NCBI RefSeq assembly: GCF_013409045.1
Contig: NZ_JACCBT010000001.1
Location: 1,240,001 to 1,304,000 of the forward strand
Direction of reading: 5' to 3'
From: Actinomadura citrea
GTDB taxonomy: Bacteria > Actinomycetota > Actinomycetes > Streptosporangiales > Streptosporangiaceae
DNA: 64,000 bases
Shown here: positions 60,042 to 64,000 of the stretch, piece by piece
Position numbering within the stretch: position 1 is the stretch's first letter
Layout of the letters: each line of letters opens with the position of its first letter
Notes under the pieces: generated by a model
What the model saw: only the letters and a program-made list of their open reading frames with translations
Told to the model about the DNA's origin: nothing
The model's database searches: none
Translations under genes and position numbers: made by a program

Positions 60042-62183
60042 GTGTCCGAAGCCGGTCGGCGCCGTCCTGCGCAAGCCCGACCGGCCGTGCCGTTGCTCCG
60101 GTTCGGCGCCCGGACGACCGCGGCCCTCACCGCCCTCACGCTCGGCGCCGCCGTGGCGGTGCCCGCGGCGATCGTCTCCGACACCCCGGCGAAGGGCCGG
60201 ACGGTTCGCGGGGCGTCGGCCGGCGCCGTGGCCGGGCCGCTGCTGAACGCCCCGACCGACCAGATCCGCTCCCGCGAGTGGCACCTCGACGTCCTGCGCG
60301 CCCAGAAGGCGTGGCGGTACTCCAGGGGACGCGGCGTCACGGTCGCCGTCCTCGACACCGGCGTCGACCGACGGCACCCCGACCTCACCGGGCGGGTCGT
60401 CACCGGCCCCGACCTGACCGGCGGCGTCCGCCGTCCGGGCAGCCGCTACTGGGGCCTGCACGGGACGTCCATGGCCAGCATCATCGCAGGCCACGGCCAC
60501 GGCCCCGAGCTGTCGCAGGGCATGATGGGCGTCGCGCCGCTGAGCAACGTCCTGTCCATCCGCGTCACGCTGGAGAACGACGACCCGCTGCGCCGCGACA
60601 ACGGGCAGCAGTCCGGCGCCGGCGGCGACCGCGACGCGGTGGCCCAGGGCATCCGGTACGCCGTCGACCACGGCGCCGGGATCATCAACATGTCGCTCGG
60701 CGGCGGCCGCCAGTCCTACAACGGCACGCCCTCGCAGGAGAAGGCGATCCGGTACGCGCTCTCCAAGGGCGTCGTGCTCATCGCCTCCGCCGGCAACGAC
60801 GGCTCGGGAGCGAACCGCAGGAACTTCCCCGCCGCCTACCCGGGCGTGATCGCCGTCGGCGCGCTCGACCGTCGCCTGCGCCTGTGGAAGGACAGCAACC
60901 GGCGCTCGGGCGCCGCCGTGTGCGCGCCCGGCGTCGAGATCGTCAGCGCGGACGCCAGCAACGGCTACGTCGTCGGGACGGGTACCAGCGCCTCTTCCGC
61001 GATGGTCGCCGGGGTCGCCGCGCTCGTCCGCTCCCGCTACCCGAGGCTGAGCCCCGAGGAGGTCAGGCGGGCGCTCGTCCAGGGCTCGCCGGCCCACGCC
61101 GCCCACCCCACCGGGTCGCCCGAATGCCACGGGGCGGTCGACGCGGTCCGCACCCTCGTCGCCGCCAACCAGATCAACAAGACCTCCAGCGGGCCGGTGG
61201 AGACGCCGCCCCCGGCCGCGACGCCCCAGCCGGCCGCTCAGTCGCCCGGCCGTGACTCCGGCGTGCTGTTCCCGCTCGTCCTCGGCGGCGGGGGGTTGCT
61301 GGTCGTGCTCGGGCTCGTGCTCGGGTGGCGGCAGCGGCGGCGCCCCGAGGAGGACGCCGGGGACACCGACGCCGTCGCCGACTACGGCCTGCCGTCCGCT
61401 CCGGCCGCGCCGCGCGAACCCGCGGCCGCCGTGCCCGCGGCCCCCGCCGAGACGTACGCGGCGCCGGTGGTCGCGCCGGTCAACGCGCCGCTCTTCCAGA
61501 ACAACGAGGTCTACCCGGGGCCCGCCGTCGTCGAGGAGCCTCCGCTGCCGGGCGCCCCGCCGCAGGCCGCCCCGCTCTGGGACGCCCCGCGGCCCGAGCC
61601 CGACCCCGCCGTGTTCACGCCGCCGGACCCCGGTTTCGCCGAGCCCGCGCCGTCGTCCGGCTGGGACGGGCGGCCGCCGCCCCCCATCGAGCCGAAGCAG
61701 CCCCCGATCATGCCGAGCGAGCTGCGCCCGTTCGTCCCCGGCGAGTTCCCCGCCGGCGGGCACGGGAAGCACAACGGGCATGACCCCCTCAACGGGAACG
61801 ACCCCCTCAACGGGAACGGGCACAACGGCGCGGGCCTCAACGGGTCGGCGCGGGACGAGCCGTCCGTCCTCGACGACGACGAGTGGGACGCCTTCCGCCG
61901 CGGCGCCCTGGAAACACCGGACCTGCCCGACCCCGGAACGACGGCTCCGCTCGCCGGGGTACCCCCGGAACCGCCGGACGAGCCGCCGCTCCCGCCCGTA
62001 CCCCACGCGGACGAGGGACCGGCCGGCGCGTTCTCCGACGTCCCGCCGCCCGGCCTGGGCGGCGTCGAACCGCCGGAAGGGCCCGTCCCGCCGCCGGACC
62101 CGGCCGACGGCGAGCCGCGCGGGCGCCACTCGCGGCGCCCGCGTCCCGGCGACGACGAGGAGTACCGGCCGCCCTGGTGGTGA
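60042..62183 (+). CDS. Mycosin-like subtilisin protease with long cytoplasmic tail
   Basis: A 713-aa S8 protease. The signal sequence is at about 22-47 (FGARTTAALTALTLGAAVAV). The catalytic triad is Asp105 (VAVLDTGVD), His140 (GLHGTSMASI) and Ser316 (GTGTSASSAM). A transmembrane helix at about 406-428 is typical of type VII secretion mycosins. The following 285 residues, rich in Pro, Glu and Asn-Gly, are much longer than the usual short mycosin tail. No other ESX gene is in the window. GTG start with GGAGGGG upstream. Confidence 0.9.
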   Translation: MSEAGRRRPAQARPAVPLLRFGARTTAALTALTLGAAVAVPAAIVSDTPAKGRTVRGASAGAVAGPLLNAPTDQIRSREWHLDVLRAQKAWRYSRGRGVTVAVLDTGVDRRHPDLTGRVVTGPDLTGGVRRPGSRYWGLHGTSMASIIAGHGHGPELSQGMMGVAPLSNVLSIRVTLENDDPLRRDNGQQSGAGGDRDAVAQGIRYAVDHGAGIINMSLGGGRQSYNGTPSQEKAIRYALSKGVVLIASAGNDGSGANRRNFPAAYPGVIAVGALDRRLRLWKDSNRRSGAAVCAPGVEIVSADASNGYVVGTGTSASSAMVAGVAALVRSRYPRLSPEEVRRALVQGSPAHAAHPTGSPECHGAVDAVRTLVAANQINKTSSGPVETPPPAATPQPAAQSPGRDSGVLFPLVLGGGGLLVVLGLVLGWRQRRRPEEDAGDTDAVADYGLPSAPAAPREPAAAVPAAPAETYAAPVVAPVNAPLFQNNEVYPGPAVVEEPPLPGAPPQAAPLWDAPRPEPDPAVFTPPDPGFAEPAPSSGWDGRPPPPIEPKQPPIMPSELRPFVPGEFPAGGHGKHNGHDPLNGNDPLNGNGHNGAGLNGSARDEPSVLDDDEWDAFRRGALETPDLPDPGTTAPLAGVPPEPPDEPPLPPVPHADEGPAGAFSDVPPPGLGGVEPPEGPVPPPDPADGEPRGRHSRRPRPGDDEEYRPPWW

Positions 62184-62291
62184 GCGCGGTACTCCGGCGG
62201 GCGTAGCGCGAGTGCCTCCGGCCAGACGATGCGGCCCCCCGCAACTCTCACCGAGCATCGACTTATCCGAACACAGGAAGGTCGATGAACC

Positions 62292-62588
62292 ATGTTGACG
62301 ATGTTGGCGACGCAGGCGGCCGCGATGCACCCCGGCGGCTGGCACGACGGGGACGCACCCGCGTTCTGGCCGGTCTTCCCGATCACGTTCGGGCTGTTCT
62401 GGCTGGCCGTGCTCGGCACCGCGTTCTACCTCATCCGCCGCCGCATGCACGACGGCGCCGCGGCGGCCGGGGCGGCGGCCGACCCGATGACCAAGGCGCG
62501 CTCGGTGCTCGCCGAGCGGTTCGCCCGGGGCGAGATCGACGAGGACGAGTACCACGTCCGCATGTCCGCCCTCCGCAACGGCGATTAG
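62292..62588 (+). CDS. SHOCT-domain membrane protein
   Basis: A 98-aa protein with one helix (FWPVFPITFGLFWLAVLG) and a C-terminal SHOCT domain (ARSVLAERFARGEIDEDEYHVRMSAL). SHOCT is a short domain thought to mediate oligomer formation. ATG at 62292; an in-frame ATG three codons later also exists. It is convergent with the MarR gene, and the stops overlap (62585-62588). Confidence 0.88.
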   Translation: MLTMLATQAAAMHPGGWHDGDAPAFWPVFPITFGLFWLAVLGTAFYLIRRRMHDGAAAAGAAADPMTKARSVLAERFARGEIDEDEYHVRMSALRNGD

Positions 62589-63199
62589 TCCGCGGCGGCC
62601 TCCTCGAAGATGCGGTCGATGCCGTCCGGGTACATCGGTACCCGGACGGCGGCGTCGGCGAAGCGGCTGAGCAGCCGCGCGAACTCGGTGCGCTCCCGCT
62701 CCGACCAGTCGGTCATCAGGTCGTCGAGGTAGGCGCGGCGGAACCGGTCGGCGACCTGCTTGACGCGCCGCCCGGACTCGGTCAGGCCGAGGTTGGCGCG
62801 GCGTGCGTCGACGGGGGAGGGACGCCGGGACACCAGGCCGGCGTCGATGGCGTGCCCGACGAGACGGCTCGCCGTGGACGGGTCGACCTCCAGCCGTTCC
62901 GCGACGGCGCCGACCGTGACCTCGCAGGACGGTTCGTCCGGGTGCTCGCGGGCGGTGAGGGCGGCGACGGCGTTCACCACCATCAGGTTCGACAGCTGCA
63001 GCGGGCGCCCGTCCGTGGCGGTCGCCGTCTGGGCGCGGACGCGCTTGACGAGGTCGGGCTTGGCCCAGACGCGGCGCAGATGGAACAGCGCGGTCGCGAT
63101 CTCGGTGAGGGCGCGCTCGGCGGGGGGTTCGGGAGGGCTCCCGTCCCGGGGCGCGTCCCGCTCGGCGGTCCGTCCCGTGGCGGAGGTCTCCGTCGCCAT
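62585..63199 (-). CDS. MarR-family regulator
   Basis: A 204-aa regulator with a long N-terminal Glu/Pro-rich part, then ALFHLRRVWAKPDLVKRV and a winged HTH (VTVGAVAERLEVDPSTASRLVGHAIDAGL, ARRANLGLTESGRR). The ATG at 63199 is preferred; the frame is open to 63715 but that part lacks MarR features and overlaps the DUF3263 region. Ligand and targets are unknown. Confidence 0.85.
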   Translation of the reverse strand: MATETSATGRTAERDAPRDGSPPEPPAERALTEIATALFHLRRVWAKPDLVKRVRAQTATATDGRPLQLSNLMVVNAVAALTAREHPDEPSCEVTVGAVAERLEVDPSTASRLVGHAIDAGLVSRRPSPVDARRANLGLTESGRRVKQVADRFRRAYLDDLMTDWSERERTEFARLLSRFADAAVRVPMYPDGIDRIFEEAAAD

Positions 63200-63458
63200 G
63201 CAAGGTCTCCGTTCCGGACGCCGGACGCTGCGGATCACCCACTCTAACGTATGCACAGTACATATGTTGCGGCGTGCCGTGAACGCCGTTGCCCGTGAGA
63301 CACATGAAGCGAAAGAGCCCCAGGTGAACGGGGATGTGATGCACTGAACCACCGGCATCCGTTCACCGGGATCCGCCGGAACTTGTCGGCCCGGACGCGT
63401 AGCATGGCTCCCGCCCGAACCCGGACGACCCGGGATCAGTAACCACAGAGGGGACCTG

Positions 63459-63857
63459 ATGCGAGCGGCGAACGCCCCCGGTGACCCCCGCGGTGACGTC
63501 CCCCCGCAGGACCGGACCATGGACGACGGCCAACCCCCGCCACCCCCGACCGAGCCCACCGCCGCCGACGCGGAGGGCGGGGCGGACGACGCCGCGTTCA
63601 GCGCGGGCGGGCTCTCCGAGCGCGACCGCCGGATCCTCGCCTTCGAGCGGCAGTGGTGGAAGTACGCCGGCGCCAAGGAGCAGGCCATCCGCGAGACGTT
63701 CGACATGTCGGCCACGCGGTACTACCAGCTCCTGAACATCCTGATCGACCGGCCCGAGGCGCTGGAGTGCGACCCGATGCTCGTCAAGCGCCTGCGCCGG
63801 ATGCGGACACAACGGCAACGCAGCCGTGCCGCGCGGCGGCTCGGCATCCGGCCCTGA
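63459..63857 (+). CDS. DUF3263 protein
   Basis: A 132-aa protein. The first 50 residues are Pro/Asp-rich. The rest is the DUF3263 domain: LSERDRRILAFERQWWKYAGAKEQAIRE with FDMSATRYYQLLN, an HTH-like pattern of actinobacteria, ending in basic residues. It may bind DNA; the function is unknown. ATG at 63459 with GAGGGGA upstream; an ATG at 63519 is a possible internal start. It directly precedes otsB, as in related genomes. Confidence 0.88.
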   Translation: MRAANAPGDPRGDVPPQDRTMDDGQPPPPPTEPTAADAEGGADDAAFSAGGLSERDRRILAFERQWWKYAGAKEQAIRETFDMSATRYYQLLNILIDRPEALECDPMLVKRLRRMRTQRQRSRAARRLGIRP

Positions 63858-63876
63858 CCTGGCCACCATTGGTCAT

Positions 63877-64000
63877 GTGAACTCTCCCCGCTCTTTGACG
63901 GCCGCAGGCGCCGAAGGCCTTGACGCCATCCACGAGAACCCGGCCGGGGCCGTGCTCGGCTTCGACTTCGACGGCACCCTGGCGCCGATCGTCGCCGACC
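63877..64000 (+). CDS. otsB: Trehalose-6-phosphate phosphatase, 5' part
   Basis: The first 41 codons of a HAD-family phosphatase. Motif I is complete (VLGFDFDGTLAPI), as in OtsB proteins that remove phosphate from trehalose 6-phosphate. GTG start at 63877, 19 nt after the DUF3263 gene. The rest lies outside the window. The intact DxDGT contrasts with the altered DLNGA of the paralogue at 44501-45373. Confidence 0.88.
   Translation, partial: MNSPRSLTAAGAEGLDAIHENPAGAVLGFDFDGTLAPIVAD

Noticed and set aside
60021..63344. Very long minus-strand open frame (1107 codons)
   Set aside because: It is antisense to the protease, SHOCT and MarR region, is almost all Arg/Gly/Pro/Ala, and has no domain. 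It is an effect of high GC at third positions.

Overview
The window is high-GC actinobacterial DNA, most likely from an Actinomadura-like or related filamentous actinomycete. The evidence is the strong GC3 bias, many GTG starts, ATGA/GTGA/TGATG gene overlaps, the conserved order carD-ispF-cysS-rlmB, a DUF3263 gene next to otsB, ECF42 sigma/DGPF pairs, and pSAM2-type integrative elements. No rRNA gene or CRISPR array was seen. One tRNA gene (Thr, TGT) is present.

Layout. (1) 1 to about 12.66 kb is the right part of an actinomycete integrative and conjugative element, called ICE1 here. It holds a tyrosine integrase cut by the window edge, Xis, a HUH replication initiator, an FtsK/TraB-type DNA translocase, two small proteins, Pra, and a KorSA-like GntR repressor. 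An accessory module follows: three small genes ending in an RNA polymerase alpha-CTD-like protein, a zinc-ribbon protein, a divergent XRE/TPR regulator and a 2H phosphoesterase. A pentapeptide-repeat membrane protein lies near the right end. (2) 12.7-26.3 kb is chromosomal: a PCu(A)C-like lipoprotein, carD, ispF, fumarylacetoacetase, a DUF2637 protein, two ECF42 sigma/DGPF modules in opposite orientation, cysS, rlmB and an EamA exporter, ending at tRNA-Thr. (3) 26320-43198 is a complete second element, ICE2, about 16.9 kb. It is bounded by a 51-bp direct repeat of the tRNA-Thr 3' part. It carries its own int/xis/rep/DUF2637/FtsK backbone, the same XRE-plus-cassette module in inverted orientation, a lower-GC cargo (HEPN-like protein, P-loop ATPase, divergent Mrr-like nuclease), and a second pentapeptide-repeat protein. 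Tandem TGCTAAC motifs with a 12-bp period lie inside both ends. (4) 43.2-44.1 kb keeps traces of an earlier insertion in the same tRNA: a frameshifted integrase C-terminus and a noncoding block also found in ICE1. (5) 44.5-64 kb is chromosomal: a degenerate OtsB-like protein, a Tat-exported retropepsin-like protein lacking the expected Asp, a HEAT-repeat protein, a metallophosphoesterase, a DMT-type exporter, a serine hydrolase, a P450, a BBE-type oxidase with a divergent TetR regulator, an acetate-type symporter with its DUF485 partner, an orphan mycosin-like protease, a MarR regulator, DUF3263 and the start of otsB.

How the genes work together. In both elements int/xis with att sites give excision and integration, Rep gives rolling-circle copies of the excised circle, and the FtsK-like translocase is expected to move double-stranded DNA between mycelia. 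In ICE1 a GntR repressor probably shuts the pra promoter through two CTTGTCCGG-type operators. The most unusual part is the module shared by both elements: XRE/TPR regulator, partner enzyme, and a translationally coupled cassette ending in a four-cysteine alpha-CTD-like protein. The second is the ICE2 HEPN/ATPase/Mrr cargo, a plausible uncharacterised defence locus. All functional statements rest on reading motifs by eye; no database search was run.
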